Counted from the stretch's first letter, positions 49,743 through 59,636 are shown. The stretch is DNA of 64,000 bases from Desulfitobacterium hafniense DCB-2 (GCF_000021925.1 NC_011830.1:1760501-1824500), one strand, 5' to 3'. The notes: generated by a model not told the origin, from the sequence alone. Numbers and translations are program-made.

Positions 49743-51022
49743 TGAAAGAATTCTTAAGCCGTAAAAGAACGCAGTTTTTTTCAGTTCTCATGGTGGCGGT
49801 TTTGATGATCGCTTCCTTTGTTCCTTCAGCCTTCGCGCTGAATTACAACGGCACAGGCTCCGGTACGGGCAATAAGTCCTTGGATTTTAACGGGTATGAA
49901 TATACCAAAACCGGCGGTACGGCAACCTTGAATCTCTATTTCAATAAATCCTTAGCCTCCAGCCAGGTGACAGGGGGACAGTTTCAGGTTAAGCTGCACA
50001 ACTCTCCTTATACGCCGGCTTCTTTCACTTACACCAATTTACAGGTGGGCAGTAATGCAAGCGGTGTGACCGATTCGGGTCTGACCAATGGCAGCACGGT
50101 TACCCTGAGCTTCGCTTCCGCTTTGGCAGACGATACCTTGTATGATGTGGTCATCAATGCCGCCACTTTGGCTGATGCCCAAGGTGCCGGCGGTGGCGGC
50201 TCAGGAAGCGGCCCCGGAAAAACCCTGGGCAACTATACCGACAGGGTGGGCTTTACCTTCACCTTCAGAACACCTGACTCACTTGGAGGTTACAGCAATG
50301 TGGCTCCCGTCGTGACCTTCTTCGGCGGTCCGGCTGCTGGGACGGACTGGAGCTATGAATCCAATCTGGGGGTTGTTTTTGACAGGCCTATCGACTCTTC
50401 GTCACTTTCAACATTCCTGTCTGACCTGAGCAGCAACTATGTCCGGACGGATCTTATGGGCAGTCCTGCCGTGGTCCAGGATCCAACGATTAACGGGTCG
50501 GCAACCGCCAATGCGGAATGTTATACCCCTCATGCCAATGCAGCCCAAACTACGTTTTTCTTTCCTGAGACGGTGAACGGCAACACCAATCCTGTCTATA
50601 ACCGGGCCGATGATGCCAGCCACAGCTACAGCCTGACGTTGCCCAGCTTTACCGATGTGAGCAGCAATACCTTCAGTACCCCAGGATCGCTTTCTTTTAC
50701 TACAGTGAGCGATGATCTGCCAGGGTGGCTGGATAATATCCCGACAGCTGTGGCAGGTACATCTTCTGGGGAACTGGATGTTGCCTGGGATTATAGCAAC
50801 ATTACTCCGTATACCGATACTTTTGATGTGTATATTGCCGATTCAACAGTTTATGCTGACCCGCTGACGGCAGTGTACAGCTTAGCAGATAGCGGTGTTA
50901 TCGGTGATTCGACAACTTTAACCGGCCTTGTTTCCAACAGAACCTATTATGTGCGTGTTGTGCCGGTCAATGCTGCGGGTTCAGTAGGATTCTCCTGGGC
51001 CGGATCAGGAGCGGCCAAATAA
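49739..51022 (+). CDS. Secreted Ig-like / FN3 domain protein
   Basis: A 427-residue exported protein. Signal peptide with cleavage after about residue 33 (AFA-LNYNG). Then an Ig-like unit (about 45-180) ending in a Gly/Ser-rich loop, a second Big_5-like unit (about 187-325; VAPVVTFFGGPAAGTDWSYESNLGVVFDRPID) and a fibronectin-III-like unit (about 326-427). No CWB2, SLH or LPXTG anchor is visible, so it is either released or held by another surface protein such as the 1916-residue product downstream. AAAGGAGGG precedes the ATG; a second ATG follows at once. Confidence 0.8.
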   Translation: MMKEFLSRKRTQFFSVLMVAVLMIASFVPSAFALNYNGTGSGTGNKSLDFNGYEYTKTGGTATLNLYFNKSLASSQVTGGQFQVKLHNSPYTPASFTYTNLQVGSNASGVTDSGLTNGSTVTLSFASALADDTLYDVVINAATLADAQGAGGGGSGSGPGKTLGNYTDRVGFTFTFRTPDSLGGYSNVAPVVTFFGGPAAGTDWSYESNLGVVFDRPIDSSSLSTFLSDLSSNYVRTDLMGSPAVVQDPTINGSATANAECYTPHANAAQTTFFFPETVNGNTNPVYNRADDASHSYSLTLPSFTDVSSNTFSTPGSLSFTTVSDDLPGWLDNIPTAVAGTSSGELDVAWDYSNITPYTDTFDVYIADSTVYADPLTAVYSLADSGVIGDSTTLTGLVSNRTYYVRVVPVNAAGSVGFSWAGSGAAK

Positions 51023-51054
51023 CTAATTTCTCTCCGTAAGGTGGCCAAAAAACT

Positions 51055-51094
51055 GGAAAGTTTCCTCGGTTAACTTCGGGGAAACTTTCCTTTT
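51055..51094 (+). terminator. Terminator between the two surface-protein genes
   Basis: GGAAAGTTTCC and GGAAACTTTCC form an 11-bp stem with a 14-nt loop and TTTT, 33 nt after the stop codon. Reading through it would join the two genes in one transcript. Confidence 0.82.
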
Positions 51095-51172
51095 AAGCAG
51101 ATTAGGACAGGCCAGAGTAGCTATAAACAAAGTGGATGATGATTGATATTTAGAAATAAGGGGATAAAAGAG

Positions 51173-54100
51173 ATGAATTCAAAGTGGTCTCCAGCAAAAG
51201 TCTATAAGCGGAAAGCTGTTGCCTGGTTTACTTTATTGATTATGGTATTCAGCCTTTGGGGCACATTTCCTTCGGCAAGGGTGTATGCGGCAGCTGCGCA
51301 GCCGGCTCCTTTATTGAGTTTCCCTGGAATTGGCGTGGGAGAAATCGCTACTGTAGCGGGGACCAAAAAAGCGACAGGGGAATTAGGGGATAATGGCCCT
51401 GCCAAAGATGCCACAATTAGAATCCCCAATGGCGGCCTCAATTTTGATGATGCCGGGAATCTGTATATTCCAACTGACAACCGGATCAGGGTGATTCCGG
51501 CTCAGGACGGTACCTTGTACGGTATCGATGTTAAGAAAAACTATATTCATACTGTGGTGGGAAATGGAACGGCTTCTTCCAGCGGTGACGGTGGACCGGC
51601 GGGCGCCGCTACCATAAATGGGACTGTCAAAACCATGTTTGACCCGGCGGGCAATTTATACCTTGCGGATAAAAACAGCGTGCGCATCATACCGGCTCAG
51701 CATGGTCCATTATGGGGAATAGAACATGGTGCGGATCTGGTGGCGGGGAATATCTATACCCTTGCCGGGACCGGGTCATCCACATCATCTAATTGGGATG
51801 ATGGTGCCGACCTCAATGCGGTAAGTATACAACCCAAAGATATTGCCATGGACAACGCGGGCAATCTCTATATTATCAATGGTGCTAGAATTGGGATAAT
51901 TCCGGCAAGAGATTATGGGGCGGAAGAGGCTTTGTATGGAATTGCCACTGCAATGGAAGCCAATAAGCTCTATACGGTGGCGGGAACTTCAACAGGCTAT
52001 TCAGGTGACGGCGGTCCGGCAACTGCGGCACAGCTTAAGACACCAAACGCTCTTGCTTTTGATGGCGCAGGGAATATGTATATCAGTGATAGTGGGAATA
52101 GGCGGATACGCAAGGTCGATCCGCAAGGGATTATTACCACCATTGCCGGAAAGGAAACCAATGGCGATCCTACTCCCGGACCAGCTGAAGACTCTAAGAT
52201 TCCAGGCACACACTGGCTGGGCTTTCATGCTGGGACTCTCTATTTATGCGGCAGCGGTTATATCTATACAATCGACAGTTCCGGTCAATTGGCCATAGTT
52301 GCCGATAAAAACACTCCTACAGCGCCTGCTAATGACAGCCTTAAATCCTCTGTATTTACAGCGCATGGATTGGCCTGGGATGATAGGGGCAATCTTTATA
52401 TCGCTGATGGCAACAGCCGGATTCTCTATATGCGTCTTGACCCCACACCGGAACTGAAAACCCTTACCATAAGCGGTGCTCCTGCCCTGAACTACAGTGG
52501 AATTCCCGTAACCTATGATCTTAATGATCTGACCATCGCGGGGGTGGGGGAGGATGATCAGCCTTTTGATGTGACAGGACTGGATGCGGAATGGTCCATT
52601 ACCAATACAGCCAATGCTTACATCAGTGATCATACCCTGACTGTTTCCAATGCAGGAGATATTGAAGTTCAGGTCAGTGTAAACAATGTTACAAGCAATA
52701 AGCTCACGTTGCCTGTGACCGGGGTGGCGGTTACACCGCTTCAGATCACAAGCACTGTTACAGATAGAATTGGCAAGAACATCGTGCTTGAATTCGATGG
52801 GCCGGTGGAGGACGTCTCAGGACTAGCGGCTCAGTTCCGGGCTAAGGTTAATGGGGTGGAGGCCGCTATAGCTGCTGTCAATCTTGGTGACACTCCAAAT
52901 CAAATCATCTTGACTCTATCTCAATGGAATGCGCTGGCAAATACCATGAGCACTCCCCAAGATGTTACTCTGAGTTATACCATTGGCGGTCAGGAACAAG
53001 TGCGTTCTACTGACGGCAGAGTTTTGGAGAACTTTATAGATCAGCCGGTGGACAATAAACTTGTCCAGATTAGCAACGGTGTGGTGGATTTTGCGCCGGT
53101 AGCTAACGAGATCACCTATGATTCAGCAGCGATGACGATGAAATATCGGTTTGTAGAGCCGGTAGACTATGACGATGTCCATCTCATCTTATATCTGACC
53201 AATGGTTTCTTTAGAAGCTTTGATAAAAACCTGAATGGTACCGGGGCAGATGGAAGCGGTAAAGTAAAGCTTCTTGAAAAAGACACGCTCAAAGAGGTTG
53301 AGCTGCCCAATATCGGGACAGTTGTCCATTCTGGCGGGACTGGTTGGCTGGAAATGACGGACTGGTATTTTGAGCAGATCGGAGGACACTCTCCACTGGG
53401 TCTCAAACTCCAGAGTTTGGCATTGAAGCCATCTACCACCTATGTGATAGAAATCGCCAAAGGGTTTGAATTCAACAACGGCAGCCTGACGGATATTGCA
53501 TATATCTTTGAATTTACCACCGCAGCGGAGTCTTTGACGAAGCCTTACTGGAACGCTGGTGCCGCTCTGTCCTACGACCTGGGGACGATGCAGGCAGGTG
53601 CTGCATCGGTTCAGCCCTTCGGTCTGATGCCGGTGACCACAGGTTCGGCTTTGTCTTTCGATCCGGCACCGGTGACCACGGGTTCCGCTCTGTCCTTCGG
53701 TCTGATGGCGGCGACTCCGGGTGCTGCCCTGACCTTAAGCTGGCCGGATGCCCAGGATAATCATGGTACAGCCTATAATAATCTGCGCTATAATATTTAT
53801 CAGAATGGACTGCTTCTTGCTACAGTGGGCGGCACGGAGACCACTTATGAAGTCAGCGGGCTTTCCCCCGGAACAAGTTATTATTTCAGCGTGGAGGCAG
53901 AGGATTTTGCCGGCAATAAGAGTGAGGTCAACCTCCATGCCACGGTGACCACTCCGCCGGATGAGACACAGCAGCCGGCGCCTGGGCTGACACCGGACAG
54001 TGAGGATAAACTGCCCGGACAGGCGGTTGATATTCGTTTCACGGATAATGCGGCCTGGCGGCAGGCAGTGACCCATGTTCTGCTCGACGGCGTATCGTTG

Positions 54101-56923
54101 ACTTCTGCTCAGTACACACTTAGCCCAGGAGTTCTCCATATTCGGGAAGGTGTTATTGACAGCAGCGGCTCCCATTCCATTGTGATTAAAGCGACGGGAT
54201 ATGTTGATACATCCGTTACCCAGCTGACTGCCGGCTCGGGAACCGGAACACCCGGCGGGGGTGCGGATATCTTTCCCCCTACCTGGCCGGTGGGTGCTTC
54301 CCTGACCGGAGACAAGGATAAGCAGGTCAATGCCAATTTGAAATGGACGGCGGCCCGGGATAATGTGGGTGTGACAGAGTATCGGATTTATCTCGCCGGT
54401 GAGGATACCCCGATTAAAGTTGTGGCAGGAACCGTGACCAGCGCTTATATTACTGATATTGGTTCCGGCCAGGTTACTGTCCAGGTTAAGGCAGTGGATG
54501 CGGCGGGTAATGAAAGTACGGCTCTGTCCTGCATCGTCGGCGGGCAGAACGTGGGCTCGTTCACTGTAACAATCACAGCACTGAACACAGACCCGAACAA
54601 CGCGGTCATCCAGTTTGATTTCACCGCCGGTTTTATGAGTCCGGACAATATTGCCAATCGTTTAAGCGATGCCCATTATCTTGCCAACCTTTCCCAAATC
54701 AAGCTTTATAAAAAAGACACAACGACTCCTATTGCTTACGCGACCGAGAATTATCACCACTACGGAGACAGCGGTGTTTCGGCGGACAAGCGGCTGCGCC
54801 GGCTGACCCTGACCTACCGCGGCCTGGAAAAGGATGCCGTCTATGTGGTGGAAGCCGGAGCAGGTATTACGGCCAATAACGGCAGCACTTTAGGCATGGA
54901 TTATACCTACGAGTTTACAGCCGGAGGAACTCCGGCAGTGGTTCCCAACAACCCACCGGCAAATCAGGGCACAGCCACTAACGCTCCCGATAATTCGGAA
55001 GCCAACAAGAAGATTCTGGAGAATCTGGCCAAGGTGACGGAAGAGCAGAGACAGGCGGCCCGTCTCACAGAAGGTCATGCCGAGGCCGGAATTGGGGAAA
55101 CGTCTCAGCAGACCTTGCAGACAAACGATGGGGTCAGGCTGGTGATTCCGCCCGGAGCTTTGCAAGGACTGGCAGGATTAGAACAAGGTGCCGGTCCGGT
55201 CCGCTTCAAAGTAGAGATCGGTTCGGTGACCGAAGTTCCCAAGGCTGAGTCCGCCTCACTGATGCTCGATCCGGTAAAATTCCAACGGGAGTTCAGCATT
55301 GAGGGGATCAATGAGGGAGAGGCTCAGTTTGATGTTCCCATTACCGTAAGCTTCCCGGTCACCTCCGCAGATCTGCCCGGCGGAACCCAATTCGAGCAAC
55401 TGGCCATCTATTGGTGGAATCCGGATAAAAAAGATTGGGTCAAGTTAGGCGGAGTCTATGATGCCGCTGCGGGAACGATTTCTATAACGACCTATCACTT
55501 CTCTACCTATGCCGTGATGGCCGATCCGGTGGATAGGCCTTTGCGGCTGGCCGGAAGCACACGATTTGATACCGCCAATCAGGTGGCAGATTACGGTTGG
55601 AAAGGCAGGGCCGATCAAGCGGTTCTGGTCAATGCCTATGCTTATGCCGATGCCTTGGCTGCCGTTCCTTTGGCCTATAAGCTCAATGCCCCGATCCTGT
55701 TTACCGAAAAAGACCGCATCACCCCGGAAACCCTTGCCCAACTGCAAAGGTTGGGTGTCCAAAAAGTTGTCCTGGCAGGGGGAACCGGTGTGATCTCCGA
55801 AGCGGCGGAAGCCGAGCTGACCGGGCTGTACGGTGAAGCCAATGTCACACGTTACGGCGGTCAGGAAAGATACGAGACGGCAGCTCTGCTGGCTGGGGCT
55901 TTGGGAAGCACAGGTCAGGCGATCATCGTGAACACCGAGCAGGGACGCTATACGGATACTTTGGCCATATCAGGCTATGCGGGATATTACGGAGTTCCTA
56001 TTCTCTTTACCCGCAGTGACGGCTTACCGGCGGCCACCGCTAAGGCCCTGGACGATGGGAAAGTATCCCGGACCATTGTGGTAGGCGGGACCGGAGTAAT
56101 CCCCCAGGCCCTGGCGGATCGTCTGCCGGAAGCCACCCGCTATGGCGGTAAGAATGCCTATGAAACCTCTGTTTTGGTGGCTGAAGGACTGGGATTGAGT
56201 ACAAGCCAGGTTTATGTGGTTACTGCTCTGAATTTTGCCGATGCTTTGGTGGCAGGCAACTTATCCGCCCGCACCTTGTCCCCCATCATTTTGGTGGATA
56301 AGGAAATCCCGCGCCCCACAGCTGATTTCTTGCTGAATCATAAAGGCAAAATCACCAACCTGATCATGGTGGGTGGTGACGGTGCTGTCAGCAGCATCCA
56401 GGAAAGTGCTATGCGCTCCGCCATACTGGCCGGCGCCGGCAGCGGTGCAGGAGATGGTACGGGGGATGGCTCAGGAGCCAACAGCCGTCCGGCGGAAATG
56501 TTCGATGACTTTGTACCGGAAGCGACGGTGCTTAAGGACAGTGAGGACAGGATCCAGTATCGTTACAATAACCTCATTCCTTATAACCGGGTTGAGCTGG
56601 TCTGGTACTTCTCCTTTGGCTTCTTCAGCACCTTTGAGTCCAATCTGCAGAATTATGTCAAGTTCTATGAAAAGGAGACCAAAACAGCGGTTGATCTCCC
56701 TAATGTGGTAACGATACCTATCACCGGTGAAGGGCATATGGAGATCACAGACTGGTGGTTCGACCGGATTGGCGGTCATGCGCCTCTGGGGCTGACCCTG
56801 AAGAGCCGGGAACTGAAGCCTGACACGACCTATGTGATTGAGATTCTGGCCGGATTTACCTTCAATAACGGCAATAAAACGAGTAAAACCTATTCCTTCG
56901 AATTCACGACCACCAGTAATTGA
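51173..56923 (+). CDS. Giant multidomain surface protein: NHL propeller, Ig/FN3 domains, CWB2 anchor
   Basis: 1916 residues, from the ATG at 51173 (AAGGGG 9 nt upstream); signal peptide to about residue 38. Residues 50-422 carry six NHL-like blades (repeated GDGGPA, then P-L-DGAGNLYIAD-R-RV), enough for one closed propeller. Next are Ig-like units (422-630), a Big_5-like unit (630-784), an FN3 unit (790-930), a segment like the Shr-type HID/DUF1533 domain (940-1018), FN3 (1033-1123), Big_5-like (1126-1253) and a ZU5-like region (1270-1452). Three CWB2 repeats (1455-1752; RLAGSTRFDTANQVAD) should bind anionic cell-wall polymer. A Gly-rich linker leads to a C-terminal unit (1772-1916) that is a paralogue of 630-784. 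Likely a wall-bound scaffold or receptor. Confidence 0.85.
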   Translation: MNSKWSPAKVYKRKAVAWFTLLIMVFSLWGTFPSARVYAAAAQPAPLLSFPGIGVGEIATVAGTKKATGELGDNGPAKDATIRIPNGGLNFDDAGNLYIPTDNRIRVIPAQDGTLYGIDVKKNYIHTVVGNGTASSSGDGGPAGAATINGTVKTMFDPAGNLYLADKNSVRIIPAQHGPLWGIEHGADLVAGNIYTLAGTGSSTSSNWDDGADLNAVSIQPKDIAMDNAGNLYIINGARIGIIPARDYGAEEALYGIATAMEANKLYTVAGTSTGYSGDGGPATAAQLKTPNALAFDGAGNMYISDSGNRRIRKVDPQGIITTIAGKETNGDPTPGPAEDSKIPGTHWLGFHAGTLYLCGSGYIYTIDSSGQLAIVADKNTPTAPANDSLKSSVFTAHGLAWDDRGNLYIADGNSRILYMRLDPTPELKTLTISGAPALNYSGIPVTYDLNDLTIAGVGEDDQPFDVTGLDAEWSITNTANAYISDHTLTVSNAGDIEVQVSVNNVTSNKLTLPVTGVAVTPLQITSTVTDRIGKNIVLEFDGPVEDVSGLAAQFRAKVNGVEAAIAAVNLGDTPNQIILTLSQWNALANTMSTPQDVTLSYTIGGQEQVRSTDGRVLENFIDQPVDNKLVQISNGVVDFAPVANEITYDSAAMTMKYRFVEPVDYDDVHLILYLTNGFFRSFDKNLNGTGADGSGKVKLLEKDTLKEVELPNIGTVVHSGGTGWLEMTDWYFEQIGGHSPLGLKLQSLALKPSTTYVIEIAKGFEFNNGSLTDIAYIFEFTTAAESLTKPYWNAGAALSYDLGTMQAGAASVQPFGLMPVTTGSALSFDPAPVTTGSALSFGLMAATPGAALTLSWPDAQDNHGTAYNNLRYNIYQNGLLLATVGGTETTYEVSGLSPGTSYYFSVEAEDFAGNKSEVNLHATVTTPPDETQQPAPGLTPDSEDKLPGQAVDIRFTDNAAWRQAVTHVLLDGVSLTSAQYTLSPGVLHIREGVIDSSGSHSIVIKATGYVDTSVTQLTAGSGTGTPGGGADIFPPTWPVGASLTGDKDKQVNANLKWTAARDNVGVTEYRIYLAGEDTPIKVVAGTVTSAYITDIGSGQVTVQVKAVDAAGNESTALSCIVGGQNVGSFTVTITALNTDPNNAVIQFDFTAGFMSPDNIANRLSDAHYLANLSQIKLYKKDTTTPIAYATENYHHYGDSGVSADKRLRRLTLTYRGLEKDAVYVVEAGAGITANNGSTLGMDYTYEFTAGGTPAVVPNNPPANQGTATNAPDNSEANKKILENLAKVTEEQRQAARLTEGHAEAGIGETSQQTLQTNDGVRLVIPPGALQGLAGLEQGAGPVRFKVEIGSVTEVPKAESASLMLDPVKFQREFSIEGINEGEAQFDVPITVSFPVTSADLPGGTQFEQLAIYWWNPDKKDWVKLGGVYDAAAGTISITTYHFSTYAVMADPVDRPLRLAGSTRFDTANQVADYGWKGRADQAVLVNAYAYADALAAVPLAYKLNAPILFTEKDRITPETLAQLQRLGVQKVVLAGGTGVISEAAEAELTGLYGEANVTRYGGQERYETAALLAGALGSTGQAIIVNTEQGRYTDTLAISGYAGYYGVPILFTRSDGLPAATAKALDDGKVSRTIVVGGTGVIPQALADRLPEATRYGGKNAYETSVLVAEGLGLSTSQVYVVTALNFADALVAGNLSARTLSPIILVDKEIPRPTADFLLNHKGKITNLIMVGGDGAVSSIQESAMRSAILAGAGSGAGDGTGDGSGANSRPAEMFDDFVPEATVLKDSEDRIQYRYNNLIPYNRVELVWYFSFGFFSTFESNLQNYVKFYEKETKTAVDLPNVVTIPITGEGHMEITDWWFDRIGGHAPLGLTLKSRELKPDTTYVIEILAGFTFNNGNKTSKTYSFEFTTTSN
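53610..53715 (+). repeat. Imperfect tandem repeat inside the giant surface gene
   Basis: Units reading CCGGTGACCACAGGTTCGGC and CCGGTGACCACGGGTTCCGC, each continuing into TTTCG/CTTCGGTCTGATG, encode PVTTGSALSF twice, flanked by PFGLMPV and FGLMAAT. It is a low-complexity linker between two domains and a likely site of length variation. Confidence 0.75.
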
Positions 56924-57021
56924 ATGAGACTTCTTTCAGTGGGGGATTCCTTCTCCCACTGAGAGTCACTCCAGTGATAGCATCCAGGCGGAAAATCAGC
57001 TGCGGAAAGAAGAGGGAGTCC

Positions 57022-57840
57022 ATGATTGAACTGATCGGTGCAGGCAAGGATTACCCCACCCCTCAGGGTGGTGCGGTCCCGGCCATTAAAAACATCAACC
57101 TGCAAATCCGGGAGGGAGAATTCCTGGGGATTGCCGGCAAAAACGCTTCCGGCAAGACCACCCTGGCCAGACTGTTGAACGGACTGCTTCTTCCTACCCG
57201 GGGCCGGGTTATGGTGAGCGGGATGGATACCAGAAGACGTCAATACCGGATGGAAATCAGGCGAAAAGTGGCCATGGTTTTTCAGAATCCGGAAAATCAG
57301 ATTGTCAATCCGGTAGTCGAGGAAGAGATTGCCTTTGGGCCGGAAAACCTGAATCTGCCGGCAGGCGAGGTTCGCCGCAGGGTGGATGAGGTTCTGGAAC
57401 TGCTCCAGTTAACCGAGTTCAGGAAGCATGCCCCTCATCTTCTTTCCGGCGGACAAAAGCAGCGGGTGGCCATCGCTTCCGCTCTGGCCATGCAGCCGGA
57501 TGTGCTGGTCCTGGATGAACCCACTTCCATGCTGGATGCCTGGTGCCGCAAGGATCTGATGACCTATCTGCTGACTTTGAACCGCCGCCGGGGTATGACG
57601 ACGGTGCTCATCACTCACAACATGGAAGATTTGGCGGAAGCGGATCGTCTGGTCGTCATGGACGAAGGAAAGATCATATCCGATACTCCGCCTTGGGAGG
57701 TTTTCGGCCGGGACAGCCTGCCCGGTATGCTGCGTCCGCCGGATATTTCCCGGTTGGTCCGGCAGTTGAATGAAAGGGGCGGAAGCCTTGATCCCCGGAT
57801 CACGGTGCGCCGGGAATTGGTGGATGCGCTATGCTGGTGA
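57022..57840 (+). CDS. ecfA1: ECF transporter ATPase EcfA1
   Basis: A 272-residue ATPase of the energy-coupling factor (CbiO) type. Walker A is GKNASGKTTLA (usually GxNGSGKST), Q loop FQNPENQIVNPVVEEEIAFGPENLNLP, which is diagnostic for ECF ATPases, signature LSGGQKQRVAIASAL and Walker B VLVLDEPTSMLD. The start at 57022 follows AAGAAGAGGGAG; the extra 34 codons to 56920 are rejected. It overlaps ecfA2 by 10 nt. First gene of the importer, directly after the giant surface protein. Confidence 0.95.
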   Translation: MIELIGAGKDYPTPQGGAVPAIKNINLQIREGEFLGIAGKNASGKTTLARLLNGLLLPTRGRVMVSGMDTRRRQYRMEIRRKVAMVFQNPENQIVNPVVEEEIAFGPENLNLPAGEVRRRVDEVLELLQLTEFRKHAPHLLSGGQKQRVAIASALAMQPDVLVLDEPTSMLDAWCRKDLMTYLLTLNRRRGMTTVLITHNMEDLAEADRLVVMDEGKIISDTPPWEVFGRDSLPGMLRPPDISRLVRQLNERGGSLDPRITVRRELVDALCW

Positions 57841-58709
57841 TCGAGGCACGGGAAATAAGCTATACCTATCATCCGGGAACTTCTCATGCCAAGAAAGCCC
57901 TGGACGGAATCACTCTTACTGTGGAGCGGGGTGAATTCCTAAGCCTGGTCGGTGCCAACGGTTCAGGAAAATCCACCCTTATCCAGCAGTTGAACGGTTT
58001 GCTTTTACCGGAGGCGGGTGAACTCATGGTACTGGGAAGATCGGTGGCCGACAAGGGATACCGTGAACAGCTCTGGCAGAAGGTGGGGCTGGTGTTCCAG
58101 TTCCCCGAGCAGCAGTTGTTTGAAGGGACGGTTTATGATGAGCTGGCCTATGGACTTAAAAATATGGGCCTGGCCAAAGGGGAAATCGATCGGCGGGTAC
58201 AGGAAGCGCTTCTGGGTGTAGGCATTGAGCCGGCGGGGGTCAGCGGGCAATCGCCCTTCAGCTTAAGCGGCGGGATGCGCCGGCGGGTGGCGGTAGCCAG
58301 TATTCTGGCTATGGAACCGGAGATTCTGGTTCTTGATGAGCCCACCGCCGGGCTTGACCCGGAAGGCAGCAGCCAAATCCTGGAGACCGTCAAGAGATTG
58401 CAACGGGAAAAAGGGATCACGGTGCTTCTGGTATCCCATTGCTTAAATGAGCTGATACTCTTTTCCGATCGGATCGCTGTTCTGGAGAAAGGCCGGATCA
58501 AGGCCCAGGGGAAGGTGCGGGAAGTCTTGAGCGGTACGCTGGGCGAGGCGGTAATATTGCCCGAATATTTAAATGTGCTGACGGATTTGCGGGAAAAAGG
58601 CTGGCCGGTTCATTGCGGGCAACTAACGCTGGAGGAAGCGGCCGCAGAGATCGAACGGGTCAGGAACAGGCTGGGAAACCAAGGAGGCGCATGCAGATGG
58701 CCAGAGTGA
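57831..58709 (+). CDS. ecfA2: ECF transporter ATPase EcfA2
   Basis: A 292-residue partner ATPase: Walker A GANGSGKSTLIQ, Q loop FQFPEQQLFEGTVYDELAYGLKN, signature LSGGMRRRVAVASIL, Walker B ILVLDEPTAGLD. With EcfA1 it forms the heterodimer driving an S component through EcfT. Its 3' end overlaps ecfT by 13 nt. Confidence 0.95.
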   Translation: MLVIEAREISYTYHPGTSHAKKALDGITLTVERGEFLSLVGANGSGKSTLIQQLNGLLLPEAGELMVLGRSVADKGYREQLWQKVGLVFQFPEQQLFEGTVYDELAYGLKNMGLAKGEIDRRVQEALLGVGIEPAGVSGQSPFSLSGGMRRRVAVASILAMEPEILVLDEPTAGLDPEGSSQILETVKRLQREKGITVLLVSHCLNELILFSDRIAVLEKGRIKAQGKVREVLSGTLGEAVILPEYLNVLTDLREKGWPVHCGQLTLEEAAAEIERVRNRLGNQGGACRWPE

Positions 58710-59494
58710 AAATTGGCAGATATGTGCCGGGAGATTCCCCGATTCACAGTCTTGACCCGCGTACCAAGCTGGTTGGCGGGTTCGTAATCATCCTGGCTAT
58801 TCTGATCGACGACGGTTGGCAGGTGATGGCTTTGGGCACGCTGCTCATGATTGTGGCTATAAGTCTGTCACAGATCGGCTGGCCCTCCGTGCTGCGCAGC
58901 TTGAAATGGCTGTGGCTGGTCTTTTTTCTGAGCTTCGCCGTGCAGGTTATTGCCACCGATGGCCGGCCTATCTTAAGCGTCGGTCCCCTTACCCTGACCT
59001 GGGAAGGTGTGTACAGGGGTGTCATTACATTTTTGCGCTTATTGATTATCTATCTGAACTCCACCCTGCTGACGATGACAACATCGCCCATGCGGATGGC
59101 CGGCGGGGTGGAGGCCCTGTTCGCGCCGCTGCGGCATGTCGGACTTCCCGTCAGCCAGTTTGCCATGATGACCAGCATATCCCTGCGCTTTGTGCCGACG
59201 ATTCTGGAGGAAGGGGAAATGATTATCCGCGCTCAGAAATCCAGGGGAGCCCCTTTTCATTCCACCAATAAGCTTTTGCGCATTAAAACCGGGCTGGCGG
59301 TGCTCGTGCCGCTCATTATCGGCGCGTTACAGCGGGCCACCGACCTGGCGGCCGCCATGGAAAGCCGGTGTTATAGCGGCGGCTCCAGCTTCAACCGGGC
59401 CAAGGAGCTGCGCTTTCAGCGTATTGACGGGCAGGCGGCGCTGTTTATTCTGTTCTTCTGCGTCCTGCCCCTGATTCTATTCTGGGGCAGATGA
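58697..59494 (+). CDS. ecfT: ECF transporter transmembrane coupler EcfT
   Basis: A 265-residue T component (CbiQ family). The opening GRYVPGDSPIHSLDPRTKL is typical, helices follow, and the coupling helices carry the Ala/Ser-Arg-Gly motifs (RAQKSRGAPF and AAMESRCYSGG). ATG 58697 sits 9 nt from GGAGG; ATG 58691 is an alternative. It should connect the ATPases with one or more S components. Confidence 0.93.
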   Translation: MARVKIGRYVPGDSPIHSLDPRTKLVGGFVIILAILIDDGWQVMALGTLLMIVAISLSQIGWPSVLRSLKWLWLVFFLSFAVQVIATDGRPILSVGPLTLTWEGVYRGVITFLRLLIIYLNSTLLTMTTSPMRMAGGVEALFAPLRHVGLPVSQFAMMTSISLRFVPTILEEGEMIIRAQKSRGAPFHSTNKLLRIKTGLAVLVPLIIGALQRATDLAAAMESRCYSGGSSFNRAKELRFQRIDGQAALFILFFCVLPLILFWGR

Positions 59495-59636
59495 GCTTAT
59501 TCCGGGCAGATAAGCTGCTCAAGCAAACTACCTAATGGTTGGACTTAGCAGTCCTTGGGCACCTGTCGCCTATAAAATCTGGGTCAAAGGCGGATTAGCT
59601 CAGTGATAAGAGAGCCAAAAGAAAGAGGGGGAGCCT

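Noticed and set aside
53990..54225. Direct assignment of the giant surface protein as a haemoglobin receptor because of an HID/DUF1533-like unit.
   Set aside because: This unit is widespread in surface proteins without haem function, and no haem iron transporter or haem oxygenase lies nearby; it is noted only as a possibility.
59589..59616. A tRNA gene.
   Set aside because: Only a 5' half is present; no anticodon stem, variable region, T arm or matching 3' acceptor strand follows.
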